Source: CBDFKJ01 sp965248805
Lineage (GTDB): Bacteria > Pseudomonadota > Alphaproteobacteria > UBA6615
DNA: 64,000 nucleotides
Direction of reading: 5' to 3'
Assembly: GCA_965248805.1 (NCBI GenBank)
Contig: CBDFKJ010000009.1
Coordinates: 372,001 to 436,000 of the forward strand
A program made the translations under genes and the position numbers. Position 1 is the stretch's first letter. Every line of letters starts with the position of its first letter. Positions 1-8,905 of the stretch are shown one piece after another. The notes below the pieces were generated by a model that was not told the DNA's origin, made no database searches, and saw only the letters and a program-made list of their open reading frames with translations.

Positions 1-1
1 C

Positions 2-517
2 GCCGAGGTCAACGGCAATCGCCTGGAGATCGAGCGGCGCAGCCTGGAGCCGGACGAGACTCCGGTGGTCGTGACGTTCCCGTCCGGCCGCACCGAATCC
101 GTTACGCTCAGCGAGGAGGCCGGCGGTACTGCGACTGGCGATCTGCTGATCGACGAGGCCGGGCTGTACCGGCTGAGTGACGGCACGCGCAGCGCCCTGG
201 CGGCAGTCGGCGCGCTCAATCCACGCGAGTTCGCCGATGTGACGGCCACCGATCTGGTGCTGGGGCATTTGGCGCGGGCGACCGGCGGCGGCGTCGTGTG
301 GTTGGCGGAGACAGGCGCACCGGACGTGCGCCTGGTACGGCCGGAGCGCGATGCCTTCGGCGCGGCACAGGGCGGCTCGCGCCCCTGGACCGGTCTGGTG
401 TCCAACGGCGACTTCGTCGTCCGCGGCGTGCGCGAACTGCCGCTGTGGCCGGGCCTGGCCGTGCTGATCCTGGCCCTGGGAACGCTGTTGCTGGCCTGGC
501 GGCGCGAAGGGCGGTAG
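2..517 (+). CDS. C-terminal part of a large membrane protein (5' end outside window)
   Basis: The frame is open from base 2 to the TAG at 515–517, so only the last ~171 residues are visible. The sequence is mostly beta-rich extracytoplasmic-looking protein and ends in one hydrophobic helix (about residues 150–166, LPLWPGLAVLILALGTLLLA) followed by a short basic tail, WRREGR. This resembles the C-terminus of the large membrane proteins that accompany MoxR/DUF58/BatA-type operons in alphaproteobacteria, but no diagnostic motif lies in the visible part. The next gene, cobB, starts 32 bases downstream on the same strand. Function is not assigned. Confidence 0.7.
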   Translation, partial: AEVNGNRLEIERRSLEPDETPVVVTFPSGRTESVTLSEEAGGTATGDLLIDEAGLYRLSDGTRSALAAVGALNPREFADVTATDLVLGHLARATGGGVVWLAETGAPDVRLVRPERDAFGAAQGGSRPWTGLVSNGDFVVRGVRELPLWPGLAVLILALGTLLLAWRREGR

Positions 518-549
518 GCCATCGGCGCTCGGCGGGCGCGCAGTTGTCG

Positions 550-1893
550 ATGACACCGCCCGGATTGATCATCGCCGCACCGGCTTCCGGCAGCGGCAAG
601 ACGGTCGTCAGCGCCGCCATCATGCGCGCGCTCAGGCGCGGTGGGCAGCGTGTGGCGGCGGCCAAGACCGGTCCCGACTATATCGATGCGGCCTTCCACG
701 CCGCGGCCACCGGCGGGACGTGCGTCAGTCTCGATCCGTGGGCGATGCGCCCCGGCACGCTGGCGGCGCTGATCGCGCAGGCCTCGCGTCAAGCCGACAT
801 CGTCATCTGCGAAGGCGTGATGGGATTGTTCGATGGCGTCGTCGCCGACGGCCGCGCCGACGCCGGTTCGACCGCAGACTTGGCCGCGGCGACGGGTTGG
901 CCGGCCGTGTTGGTGGTCGACGCTAGGCGGCAATCGGCGAGTGCGGCGGCGGTCGTACGCGGCTTCGCCATGCATCGAAGCGACGTGCGCGTCGCCGGTG
1001 TCATCTTCAATCGCGTCGCCAGCGACCGCCATGCCGCCGCGCTGCAATTGGCGATGGGCGCACTTCCCGACATTCCGCTGCTGGGGATGGTGCCGGCGAA
1101 CGATGCGTTCCATTTGCCGGAGCGGCATCTCGGTCTGGTGCAGGCACGTGAGCATTCCGGTCTCGACATCTTCCTCGATGACGCGGCGCGGTTGATCGCC
1201 GACCGGATCGATCTGGATCGATTGCAGGCGCTGGCGGCGCCGAGCGTCTCTGAGGCGACTGCGACGGACGCCGCGCTGGCGCCGTTGGGGCGGCGCATTG
1301 CCGTCGCGCGCGACGACGCATTCGCCTTCGCCTACGGGTCGCTGATCGATGGCTGGCGCGCGGCCGGCGCGGAGATCCTTACCTTCTCGCCATTGAACGA
1401 TGAGGGACCGGCACGCGACTGCGACGCGGTCTATCTGCCCGGCGGCTATCCGGAGCTGCACGCCGGGAAGCTGGCCGCGTCCTCGGCGTTCTTGAGCGGA
1501 GTGCGTGACTCCGCCTCGCGTGGCGCGTTCGTGTGGGGTGAATGCGGCGGCTACATGGTGCTGGGCGAGGCGCTCATCGACGCCGACGGCGATCGCCACG
1601 CGATGGCGGGGCTGCTGCCGCTGGTGTCCAGCTTTGCCGAACGGAAGCTGCATCTGGGCTATCGCCAGCTGTGGGCGTCGACCGAGACGCCGCTGGGCGG
1701 CCGTCGATCCCGCTTTCGCGGGCACGAGTTCCACTACGCCTCGACCCTGAGCGAAGGCCCCGGCGAGCCGTTGTTCCACGCCGCCGACGCGGCCGGGGAC
1801 GCGCTCGACGACGCCGGTCTGATCGTCCGCGATGACGCTCGCTGCGTTGCCGGATCGTTCATCCATCTGATAGATCAAGTTGATGAGGCGTGA
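550..1893 (+). CDS. cobB: Cobyrinate / hydrogenobyrinate a,c-diamide synthase
   Basis: This ATP- and glutamine-dependent enzyme amidates the a and c side chains of (hydrogeno)byrinate in cobalamin synthesis; it is cytoplasmic. The 447-residue product has an N-terminal dethiobiotin-synthetase-like P-loop (APASGSGKT, residues ~9–17), then KTGPDYID. A C-terminal class I glutamine amidotransferase half follows, with PGGYPELH, the nucleophile Cys in GECGGYM and a conserved HEFHYAS. I chose the ATG at 550 because the P-loop follows at once, as in the family; the frame is open upstream to 298 but that stretch looks non-coding. It overlaps the next gene by four bases (GTGA), indicating one transcript. 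No other cobalamin genes are in the window. Confidence 0.93.
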   Translation: MTPPGLIIAAPASGSGKTVVSAAIMRALRRGGQRVAAAKTGPDYIDAAFHAAATGGTCVSLDPWAMRPGTLAALIAQASRQADIVICEGVMGLFDGVVADGRADAGSTADLAAATGWPAVLVVDARRQSASAAAVVRGFAMHRSDVRVAGVIFNRVASDRHAAALQLAMGALPDIPLLGMVPANDAFHLPERHLGLVQAREHSGLDIFLDDAARLIADRIDLDRLQALAAPSVSEATATDAALAPLGRRIAVARDDAFAFAYGSLIDGWRAAGAEILTFSPLNDEGPARDCDAVYLPGGYPELHAGKLAASSAFLSGVRDSASRGAFVWGECGGYMVLGEALIDADGDRHAMAGLLPLVSSFAERKLHLGYRQLWASTETPLGGRRSRFRGHEFHYASTLSEGPGEPLFHAADAAGDALDDAGLIVRDDARCVAGSFIHLIDQVDEA

Positions 1894-2405
1894 GCGTGGA
1901 TAAGCCGGTCCCGTTCTGGCGGCGCAAGACGCTGCAGGAAATGACGGATGCGGAGTGGGAGTCGCTCTGTGACGGTTGCGGCCGATGCTGCCTGCACAAG
2001 ATCGAGGATGTGGACACCAGTGAGATCGCGCTCACCAATGTCGCCTGTAGTTTTCTCGACCTCGGCACCTGTCGCTGCAGCGACTATGCCAACCGCAAGA
2101 CCAACGTGCCGGATTGCGTTCAGCTAAAGGCCGACGCGGTCGCGGACCTCGCCTGGCTGCCGGATACTTGCGCGTACCGGCTTGTCGCCGCCCGCGACGA
2201 TCTTCACTGGTGGCACCCGCTGGTCTCGGGCGATGCCACCAGTGTTCATCAGGCTGGTGTCTCGGTGCGCGGCGAGGCCGTCTCAGAGGACAGCGTCGGC
2301 GATGTCGAGGACCACGTCGTATCGTGGCTCAACCAGGGCGGCCGGCCGGTTCCGGTGCGCAACCAGAAACGTCGCGGCTCGCGCAAGACTGTGCGCCACG
2401 GATGA
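1890..2405 (+). CDS. YcgN/UPF0260 family cysteine-cluster protein
   Basis: The 171-residue product matches the YcgN (UPF0260) family: a PFWRRKTLQEM start, EWESLCDGCGRCCLHK, a TNVAC…CRCSDY block and PDC…WLPDTCAYR. The spaced Cys residues (CxxCGxCC plus three more) suggest a bound metal or Fe-S centre, but the biochemical role of the family is not established. The start is a GTG overlapping the cobB stop. Family members are about 150 residues, so this one has a basic tail of ~20 extra residues (RNQKRRGSRKTVRHG). The TGA stop overlaps the ATG of the following GNAT gene (ATGA), so the three genes formed an operon before IS630 inserted. Confidence 0.88.
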   Translation: MSVDKPVPFWRRKTLQEMTDAEWESLCDGCGRCCLHKIEDVDTSEIALTNVACSFLDLGTCRCSDYANRKTNVPDCVQLKADAVADLAWLPDTCAYRLVAARDDLHWWHPLVSGDATSVHQAGVSVRGEAVSEDSVGDVEDHVVSWLNQGGRPVPVRNQKRRGSRKTVRHG

Positions 2406-2485
2406 GGCCCGCGCACATCCGCGCCGAAGCGGGCGGAGACGCAGCAGAGATCGCAAGCGTCCATCTGCGTGCCGACGGCGCCCTA

Positions 2486-3370
2486 GTGGAGGGATCGGAA
2501 CGAAAGAGTCCGAATTGGGATTCCGTATTTTGCTGTGGTATGCGCCCGGCAAGGCGCCGGTCCCGCTCGATCGTGTCGCCGAGATCGTGCGCCTGACGCA
2601 GCAACCGCCGCCGTTTGAGGCGACCCACTGGACGTTGCGCGCGATGGCCAGGGCGGCCGGTATTGCCGCCTCGACGGTGCAGGCGATCTGGAAGGCTCAC
2701 GGTCTCAGCCCGCACCGCTGGCGCAACTTCAAGCTGTCGACCGACCCTGCCTTCGCCGAGAAACTCACCGATATCGTCGGCCTGTATGTCGACCCGCCGG
2801 CCCATGCGGTGGTGTTGTCGATCGATGAGAAGTCACAGATCCAGGCGCTCGACCGCCGGTCTGCCGATGAAGAAGGGACGCGCCGGCACCATGACCCATG
2901 ACTACAAACGGCACGGCACGACCACGCTGTTTGCGGCGCTCAACGTTCTGGACGGAACGGTGATCGGCCAGAACATGCAGCGCCACCGCCATCAGGAGTT
3001 CATCCGCTTCCTCAACCGCATCGAGCGCACGGTGCCGGCGGACAAGGCCATCCACGCGATCGTCGACAACTACGCGGCGCACAACAAGGACAAGGTCCGC
3101 GCCTGGCTCGCCCGCCATCCGCGCTGGACTTTCCACTTCACACCGACCTCCTGCTCGTGGCTCAATGCCGTCGAGGGCTTCTTCGCAAAACTCACCCGGC
3201 GGCGGCTCAAGCACGGCGTCTTCCATTCCGTCGTCGATCTCCAGGCCGCAATCAACCGCTTCGTCCGCGAATACAATGCGGCCAACCCGCAGCCATTCAT
3301 ATCGAAAGCCGACCCCGACGACATCATCGCAGCCCGAAACCGAGGGTTCCAAACGTTGGAATCAATCCAC
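2486..3370 (+). mobile_element. IS630-family element, copy 1 (internally deleted, 885 bp)
   Basis: The element lies between TA dinucleotides at 2484–2485 and 3371–3372, inside a restored CTAG, the known IS630 target. The right terminus ends …ATCAATCCAC. The left terminus is GTGGAGGGATCGG, a less perfect partner than that of the full-length copy. Against the copy at 21,775 it lacks ~256 bp that encode the N-terminal helix-turn-helix region; the join is at …TATGCG/CCCGGCAAGG. The remaining transposase keeps the DEKSQIQAL, VDNYAAHNK and WLNAVEGFFA blocks of the DDE domain but is split by the frameshift common to copies 1 and 2. Confidence 0.92.
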
Positions 3371-3373
3371 TAG
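2539..3373 (+). pseudogene. IS630 transposase remnant of copy 1
   Basis: The coding remnant has two frames. The first continues in frame from the left terminus (…ESELGFRILLWYAPGKAPVPL…) through DEKSQIQALD to a stop at 2901. The second carries …KKGRAGTMTHDYKRHG to the stop at 3373 and holds the second and third catalytic acidic residues. No start codon fits the lost N-terminus, so a functional protein is unlikely. The 5' limit given is approximate. Confidence 0.75.
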
Positions 3374-3799
3374 CGCTATCGCTCGTCGCCACCGTCGGCG
3401 GCGCCGTTGTCGGCCATGCAGCGTTCAGCCTCATGACCATAGAGGCCAACCTCGATGCACGTCGGGCCATAGGACTGGGACCGCTGGCCGTGCGGCCACC
3501 GTATCAGCGCCGAGGGATCGGATCGCAACTTGTGACCGCGGGAGTCGACGCGGCCATGGCGCAGGGCTGGGATTTGATCTTCGTGCTTGGCGACCCGTCG
3601 TACTACGGGCGCTTCGGATTCGCGGCGGCCGTCGACCACGGTCTGCGGTTGCAGTGGGACGTCCCCGCGCCCGCGTTCATGGTGCGCGAGCTGCACGTCG
3701 GCGCCCTGTCTTCGGTCGGCGGTGTCGCGCGTTACCACGGCGCCTTCGACCATGTATAGTTCGCGTGGCCGCTAACGCGCCTTCGGCAGGAGCGCCGCA

Positions 3800-6700
3800 A
3801 TGCGATTTTTTGATGCCCTGACCCTGGTTGCCGCGCTGGTGCAGCGCGAGGGGCGGGTGTCGCTCCGCGCCTTGCGGCGCGAGTTCGGTTTCGACGACGA
3901 CTTCCTCGATGACCTTCTCCACGAGTTGACCTCGGTCCGCGGGCTGGCGACCATCGTCGACGACGCCATCGTGGTTTGGTCCGGGGGGCCGAGCGGTCAA
4001 GCCATCGGCGACCTGCCGGCGCAGGTGGCGCCGCGGCCGCCGCTCGAATCGGCGACACGCGGTCATACGGAAACGCGCCCCGCCGAGGGCGCGCGTCGTC
4101 AGCTAACCGTCATGTTCTGCGATCTGGCGGGCTCGACGGAGTTGTCGACGCGGCTCGATCCAGAGGACCTGAGTGAGTTGATCGGCTCCTATCAAAACAC
4201 GTGCGCCCGCGTCATCGACCAATACGACGGCTACATCGCCAAGTTTATGGGCGACGGGATCCTGATCTACTTCGGCTATCCCCAGGCGCATGAGAATGAT
4301 GCCGACCGGGCGCTGCGCACGGGGCTCGGCATTGTCGAGGCGATGGCCGAATTCAATGCCGCGCTGGGCGAGGGCGGCATCGCGCTCGCGGTGCGCATCG
4401 GCATCGCCACCGGCCTTGTGGTGGTCGGCGAGACGCTGGGCGAAGGGGCGGCGGAAGAGAAGGCGGTCGTCGGGGAAACACCGAACTTGGCGGCGCGGCT
4501 TCAGGGTTTGGCGCCACTCTACGACGTCGTGATCGGTCCGGCGACGCGCGTGCTGGTGGGTGAGGAATTCGATCTGGAGGACCTCGGCGCGCACCGGCTG
4601 AAGGGCATTGCCGAGCCGGTGCCGGCGTGGCGCGTTGTCGGCTTGCGCGATGCCGAGGCCCGCAGGCGTGGCCGCGCGGTGCTGCCCCTGGTCGGGCGCG
4701 ATGACGAGCGCGGGCTGCTGTTGCACCGCTGGGAGCAAAGCAAGACCGGTGATGGTCAAGTCGTGCTGATCGGCGGCGAGGCCGGCATCGGCAAGTCCAC
4801 GTTGGTCGACACGGTGAGCGCCACCGCGCGCGAGGAAGGCGCGGTCTGCATCACGCTGCGGTGCTCGCCCTACCACACCAATAGCGCTCTGCACCCGGTG
4901 CTCGAACACCTGGTGCACTTGTTGGATTGGGAGCCGGGCGATAGCGCCGACGCGAGGTTGGAAAAGCTCGAACGGACCGTGCAAGGCCAGAGCATGCCGC
5001 TTGCGGACATCGTGCCGCTGCTGGCGCCGTTGTTATCGCTGCCGCTGCCGGTCGACCGCTATCCGCCGCTGAACCTGGCACCGCAGCAGCAGAAGCAGCG
5101 GACCCATGATGCGCTCACCACCTGGATCATCGAGGAGGCCGCGCGCTCGCCCGTGCTGATGGTATGGCAGGACGTCCATTGGGCCGATCCTACGACGCTG
5201 GAGCTGTTGGGATTGATGATCGACCAGTTGCCGACCGCGCGCATGCTCAACGTCGTCACCTTCCGGCCCGAATTTACGCCGCCTTGGCCGATGCGCTCCT
5301 ACGTGTTGGCGATCACGCTCGGCCGGCTCGAGCGGCCGGAAAGCGAGACCCTGATCTGGATGCTGACGGGCGGCAAGGAATTGCCCGCGGAAGTGAGCGA
5401 GCACATCGTCAGCAAATCCGGCGGCGTACCGCTTTACGTCGAGGAACTGACGAAATCGGTATTGGAATCAAGTGCACTGCGTGAGGAGCCCGACCGCTAC
5501 GTTCTGGCCGGGCCGCTGAGCCAGGTGGCGATTCCGGCAACGCTGCAGGAATCGCTGATGGCGCGCCTGGACCGTCTGCCGAGAGTGCGTGAGTTGGCGC
5601 AGTTGGGCGCCGTCGTCGGCCGCGAGTTTCCCTATGACATGGTGCAGGCGCTGGCGGGAGTGGAAGAGCCGGCGCTGCAGAACGGGCTGGCGCAATTGGT
5701 TGGCTCGGAATTGCTTTACCAACGCGGCCGGCCTCCGCGCGCCCGCTATACGTTCAAGCACGCGCTGATCCAAGATGCGGCCTATCAGTCGCTGCTGCGG
5801 CGCACGCGCCAGCAGTATCACCTGCAAATCGCCGGATTGCTGCAGGCGGAGTTTGCCGAACTGGTCGAGACGCAACCGGAAATCGTCGCCCACCACTTCA
5901 CCGAGGCCGGCCGTACGGATGAGGCGATCGAGTACTGGCAGCGGGCGGGCAAACGCGCGGCGCAGCAATCGGCACACCCCGAGGCCATCGCGCATTTCAG
6001 TCGCGCGCTTGAACTGCTGAGCACCCTGCCCGACACGCCGGCGCGCACGCGTCGGGAGCTGACGCTGCAGACGAGCATTGGTCCGGCGCTGATGGTGACC
6101 AAGGGCTACGCCGCGCCGGACGTGGTTGCGGCTTACGCGCGAGCGCGCGAGTTGTGCCGGCAGCTCGGCGATGCCGTCGATCTGTTCCCGGTGCTGTGGG
6201 GCCTGTGGCTGTTTTACCTGGGGCGAGCCGACTACGACCAGGTGCGCGAGCTCGGCCAGCAACTTCTGCACTTGGCGACTGCCAGCCAGGATCCGGATCA
6301 GTTGCTTGAAGCGACCATGGTCGTCGGCGTCGGCCATTTTTATGCCGGCGAGTTGCAGCAGGCGCACGCCATCTTCGAGCGTTCGATGGAGGTCTACGAT
6401 CCGGAGAAACATCACAGCCTGGCCTATCGCTTCGGTGGTCTCGATCCGGGCGTGGCGGCTTACGGCCATGATGGCTGGACGCTGTGGCTGCTGGGCTATC
6501 CGGATCAGGCGGCTGCGCACGCCGAGAAGGCCCTCGATTTGGCCCTGACCTGCCGCACGCGTACAACCGCGCGCGCGCGGTCACATGGAATGCTCAGCTG
6601 CACCAGTACCGGCGCGACGGCCCGGGTGCGCCGTCGCGCCGAGATGGCGATTGAATTCGCAACCGAGCACGCGGTGGCCTTGCCGCAGGCGCAGGGCCGG

Positions 6701-7237
6701 ATCATGCGCGGCTGGGCATTGGTTGCGGAGGGCTGGCCGGCCGAGGGGTTGGCGGAGATCCGCGATGGGCTGAAGGCGTGGGAGGCCACTGGCGCCGCCT
6801 TCGTGCGCACCTACTTTCTCGCACTCTTGGCCGAGGCCGCGATGGCCGCGGGCAAGCTGGGGGAAGGACTGGCCGCGCTTGCCGACGCGATGGCCGCGGC
6901 CGAAGGCACCGGCGAGCGCAACCACGCCGCCGAGGTGCAGCGGCTGGAAGGCGAGCTCCATCTGGCCCTGTCGCCGGAAGAGGACATGCGCGTCGAGGCC
7001 TGTTTTCACCGGGCTTTGGATATCGCCCGGGCGCAGAGCGCCAAGTCGTTGGAACTGCGCGCGGCGATGAGCCTGGCGCGCCTATGGCAGCGGCAGGGCA
7101 GGGCCGATGATGCGCGTGAGCTCTTGAGCGGCATCTATGGCTGGTTTACCGAGGGCTTCGACACCGCCGATCTGCGGGAGGCGAGGGCGTTGCTGGATGC
7201 GCTATCGACTTCCGATACCGCCAAGCCCGCGGCTTGA
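3800..7237 (+). CDS. Class III nucleotide cyclase – AAA/NACHT-like ATPase – TPR signalling protein
   Basis: A 1145-residue cytoplasmic protein. Residues 1–65 look like a small winged-helix-like module (MRFFDALTLVAALVQREGRVSL…). Residues ~95–285 are a class III adenylate/guanylate cyclase domain with the metal-binding Asp in VMFCDLAGST and the second in KFMGDGILIYFG, then ETPNLAARLQ. Residues ~298–700 are a STAND-type ATPase with Walker A GGEAGIGKST and Walker-B-like VLMVWQDVHWAD. The rest is alpha-helical TPR-like repeats. This architecture is common in alphaproteobacteria, where the sensed signal is generally unknown. AGGAG lies 7 bases before the ATG. The gene is monocistronic-looking, with 39 bases to the next ORF. 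Confidence 0.9.
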   Translation: MRFFDALTLVAALVQREGRVSLRALRREFGFDDDFLDDLLHELTSVRGLATIVDDAIVVWSGGPSGQAIGDLPAQVAPRPPLESATRGHTETRPAEGARRQLTVMFCDLAGSTELSTRLDPEDLSELIGSYQNTCARVIDQYDGYIAKFMGDGILIYFGYPQAHENDADRALRTGLGIVEAMAEFNAALGEGGIALAVRIGIATGLVVVGETLGEGAAEEKAVVGETPNLAARLQGLAPLYDVVIGPATRVLVGEEFDLEDLGAHRLKGIAEPVPAWRVVGLRDAEARRRGRAVLPLVGRDDERGLLLHRWEQSKTGDGQVVLIGGEAGIGKSTLVDTVSATAREEGAVCITLRCSPYHTNSALHPVLEHLVHLLDWEPGDSADARLEKLERTVQGQSMPLADIVPLLAPLLSLPLPVDRYPPLNLAPQQQKQRTHDALTTWIIEEAARSPVLMVWQDVHWADPTTLELLGLMIDQLPTARMLNVVTFRPEFTPPWPMRSYVLAITLGRLERPESETLIWMLTGGKELPAEVSEHIVSKSGGVPLYVEELTKSVLESSALREEPDRYVLAGPLSQVAIPATLQESLMARLDRLPRVRELAQLGAVVGREFPYDMVQALAGVEEPALQNGLAQLVGSELLYQRGRPPRARYTFKHALIQDAAYQSLLRRTRQQYHLQIAGLLQAEFAELVETQPEIVAHHFTEAGRTDEAIEYWQRAGKRAAQQSAHPEAIAHFSRALELLSTLPDTPARTRRELTLQTSIGPALMVTKGYAAPDVVAAYARARELCRQLGDAVDLFPVLWGLWLFYLGRADYDQVRELGQQLLHLATASQDPDQLLEATMVVGVGHFYAGELQQAHAIFERSMEVYDPEKHHSLAYRFGGLDPGVAAYGHDGWTLWLLGYPDQAAAHAEKALDLALTCRTRTTARARSHGMLSCTSTGATARVRRRAEMAIEFATEHAVALPQAQGRIMRGWALVAEGWPAEGLAEIRDGLKAWEATGAAFVRTYFLALLAEAAMAAGKLGEGLAALADAMAAAEGTGERNHAAEVQRLEGELHLALSPEEDMRVEACFHRALDIARAQSAKSLELRAAMSLARLWQRQGRADDARELLSGIYGWFTEGFDTADLREARALLDALSTSDTAKPAA

Positions 7238-7275
7238 GCGCGTTCTGCATCTGTTAACCAAATGAGTCCGGACCG

Positions 7276-8676
7276 ATGGCGGTGATCATTCACGATTGGA
7301 CCGGGGGGCGTCTCGACGCCGATGCGCTGGCGCCGTGGCGCGAGGTGCCGACCACCATCATCAGTGATGAGTTGAACCGCGGCGGCACGATGGCGGCGGC
7401 GATCCGGCCCGTCAGTGAAGCACCGTCATTCGTCGGCGAGGCCCTGACGGTTCAAGTCATGGTCGGCGACAATGCGGCCCTGCACTATGCCCTCGATCAC
7501 CTCTGGCCCGGCGCCGTGCTGGTCGTGGACGCGCGCGGCCACACCGAGACCGCCGTATGGGGCGGCATCCTGCACGCCGCTGCTACGGTGCGTGGGCTGG
7601 CCGGCCTGGTGATCGACGGCAGCGTGCGCGACCTCGGCGAGTTGCGGCAATCGCCGGTGCCGGTGTTCGGCTGTGGCGTCGTTCCGGCGGGACCGCACAA
7701 GGGGTTCGGTGGCACCGTTGGCGCACCGATCCAGTGCGGCGGCTGCGCCGTCGCGCCCGCCGATCTGGTGCGGGGCGACGAAGACGGCATCGCCGTCGTG
7801 CCGCGGGATCGGATCGAGGCGCTATTGCCGCGCTGTCGGGCTCGGTTGGAACGCGAGGCCGAGATCGTCGCCGCCATCGGCGAGGGCCGGTCGACCGTCG
7901 AGTTGTTGAGACTGCCCCCCGCCATGATGGCGCCGCTGCCGTATCGTAAGGCTCCGCCAACGCACCCGGAGCGGCACATGTTCGGCATCAGGCCATTGGC
8001 GCGCGCGATTGTCGGCCTCTCTCTGGTTCTTGGCGTCGCACCGACCGCAGGCGCGGACGTGCCGGTCGATGTCGAGCTCGTTCTGGCCGTCGATGTCTCC
8101 GGCAGCGTCGATCCGACGGAAGCCTGGCTGCAACGCGAAGGCTATGTCGAGGCGCTGGTCCATCCCAAGGTGGTGTCGGCGATCCGGGCCGGCATCTTCG
8201 GCCGCATCGCCGTGACCTATTTCGAGTGGGCCGGCGTCCAGCTTGACTCGATTGTCGTCGGCTGGCGTGTGATTGAGGACGCCGATAGCGCAGAGCAGTT
8301 CGCCCGCGCGCTGGCTTCGGCCCCGTTCCTGCGCGAGCGTTACACCTCGATCAGCAGCGCCATCGATTTCGCCGTTCCGCTGTTCGACGGCAACGGCTTC
8401 GAGGGCATGCGCCGGGTCATCGACATCTCCGGCGATGGCGCCAACAATCGCGGCCGGCTGGTGACCTTGGCCCGCGACGACGCGGTCGCGGCGGGCATCA
8501 TCATCAACGGCCTGCCCATCATCAACGACCGCATCAATCCGTTCGGGATCCCGCCGCTGAAGGAGCTCGATCTCTATTACGAGAACTGCGTAATCGGCGG
8601 CCCCGGCTCATTTATTGTCGCAGCGGAGGACTTTGGGGCGTTTGCGTCGGCCATTTTGCGCAAACTGATCCTCTAA
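7276..8676 (+). CDS. RraA-family protein fused in frame to a DUF1194 protein
   Basis: One open frame of 466 codons. Residues 1–~215 are an RraA/dimethylmenaquinone-methyltransferase-like fold: VPTTIISDELNRGG, GDNAALHYALDHLWPGAVLVVD, then GLVIDGSVRDLGEL and PVFGCGVVP. The family includes RNase E regulators and 4-hydroxy-4-methyl-2-oxoglutarate/oxaloacetate aldolases; this member is not assigned further. From residue 235 the frame continues, without a stop, into a typical signal peptide and a DUF1194 domain. RraA proteins normally end near ELLRLP, which here lies just before a run of six C (7916–7921). A one-base slip there would give a stop at 7949 or 7922–7924 and separate the genes. The ORF may therefore be a genuine fusion, a read-through from a lost stop, or a sequencing indel. 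Confidence 0.75.
   Translation: MAVIIHDWTGGRLDADALAPWREVPTTIISDELNRGGTMAAAIRPVSEAPSFVGEALTVQVMVGDNAALHYALDHLWPGAVLVVDARGHTETAVWGGILHAAATVRGLAGLVIDGSVRDLGELRQSPVPVFGCGVVPAGPHKGFGGTVGAPIQCGGCAVAPADLVRGDEDGIAVVPRDRIEALLPRCRARLEREAEIVAAIGEGRSTVELLRLPPAMMAPLPYRKAPPTHPERHMFGIRPLARAIVGLSLVLGVAPTAGADVPVDVELVLAVDVSGSVDPTEAWLQREGYVEALVHPKVVSAIRAGIFGRIAVTYFEWAGVQLDSIVVGWRVIEDADSAEQFARALASAPFLRERYTSISSAIDFAVPLFDGNGFEGMRRVIDISGDGANNRGRLVTLARDDAVAAGIIINGLPIINDRINPFGIPPLKELDLYYENCVIGGPGSFIVAAEDFGAFASAILRKLIL
7978..8676 (+). CDS. DUF1194 secreted VWA-like protein (internal start of the fused ORF)
   Basis: An ATG at 7978 is preceded by GGAG at a spacing of about 7 and opens a classical signal peptide (MFGIRPLARAIVGLSLVLG…APTAGA). 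A 230-residue product follows, with the VWA-type metal motif LAVDVSGSVD and later VIDISGDGANN, which define DUF1194. This is the start expected for a free-standing exported protein and is my preferred start for this domain. It shares frame with the upstream RraA domain, so both products could be made from one mRNA. The family function is unknown; a periplasmic location is inferred from the signal peptide. Confidence 0.72.
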   Translation: MFGIRPLARAIVGLSLVLGVAPTAGADVPVDVELVLAVDVSGSVDPTEAWLQREGYVEALVHPKVVSAIRAGIFGRIAVTYFEWAGVQLDSIVVGWRVIEDADSAEQFARALASAPFLRERYTSISSAIDFAVPLFDGNGFEGMRRVIDISGDGANNRGRLVTLARDDAVAAGIIINGLPIINDRINPFGIPPLKELDLYYENCVIGGPGSFIVAAEDFGAFASAILRKLIL

Positions 8677-8905
8677 ATTGCGGGTCTCGCGTCGGAAACA
8701 CGCCCGGAATTACGTCATTTGGCCGCTAGCGAGCGGGTTATCCCCCCTTGCGACGCCGGCGAGCGCCAATTGCAGCAGTTTCTGCGCTTTCGCCAGCAGT
8801 TCTGAGGCCGGGCGCCGAGAGCGCTTGGTCGCGGTTGCGGTTCTGTGATAAACGAACGCCAATCAAGGGTGGTGTCGCACCGGCACAAAGGGGAGGACCA
8901 GGGCC

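Larger units (their letters stand above)
2402..3759 (+). pseudogene. GNAT N-acetyltransferase gene interrupted by IS630
   Basis: The N-terminal piece (2402–2483) reads MRPAHIRAEAGGDAAEI…LRADGA. The C-terminal piece (3373–3759) reads ALSLVATVGGAVVGHAAFS…, followed by the acetyl-CoA loop RRGIGSQLV and GDPSYYGRFGF, typical of YhbS-type acetyltransferases. Removing the IS and one TA copy restores one uninterrupted frame of 156 codons (…RADGALALSLVATV…). The ATG overlaps the upstream stop. The restored protein also looks about 20 residues short between EIASV and HLRADG, where homologues carry an extra helix, so the gene may have been damaged before the insertion. The substrate is unknown. Confidence 0.88.
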
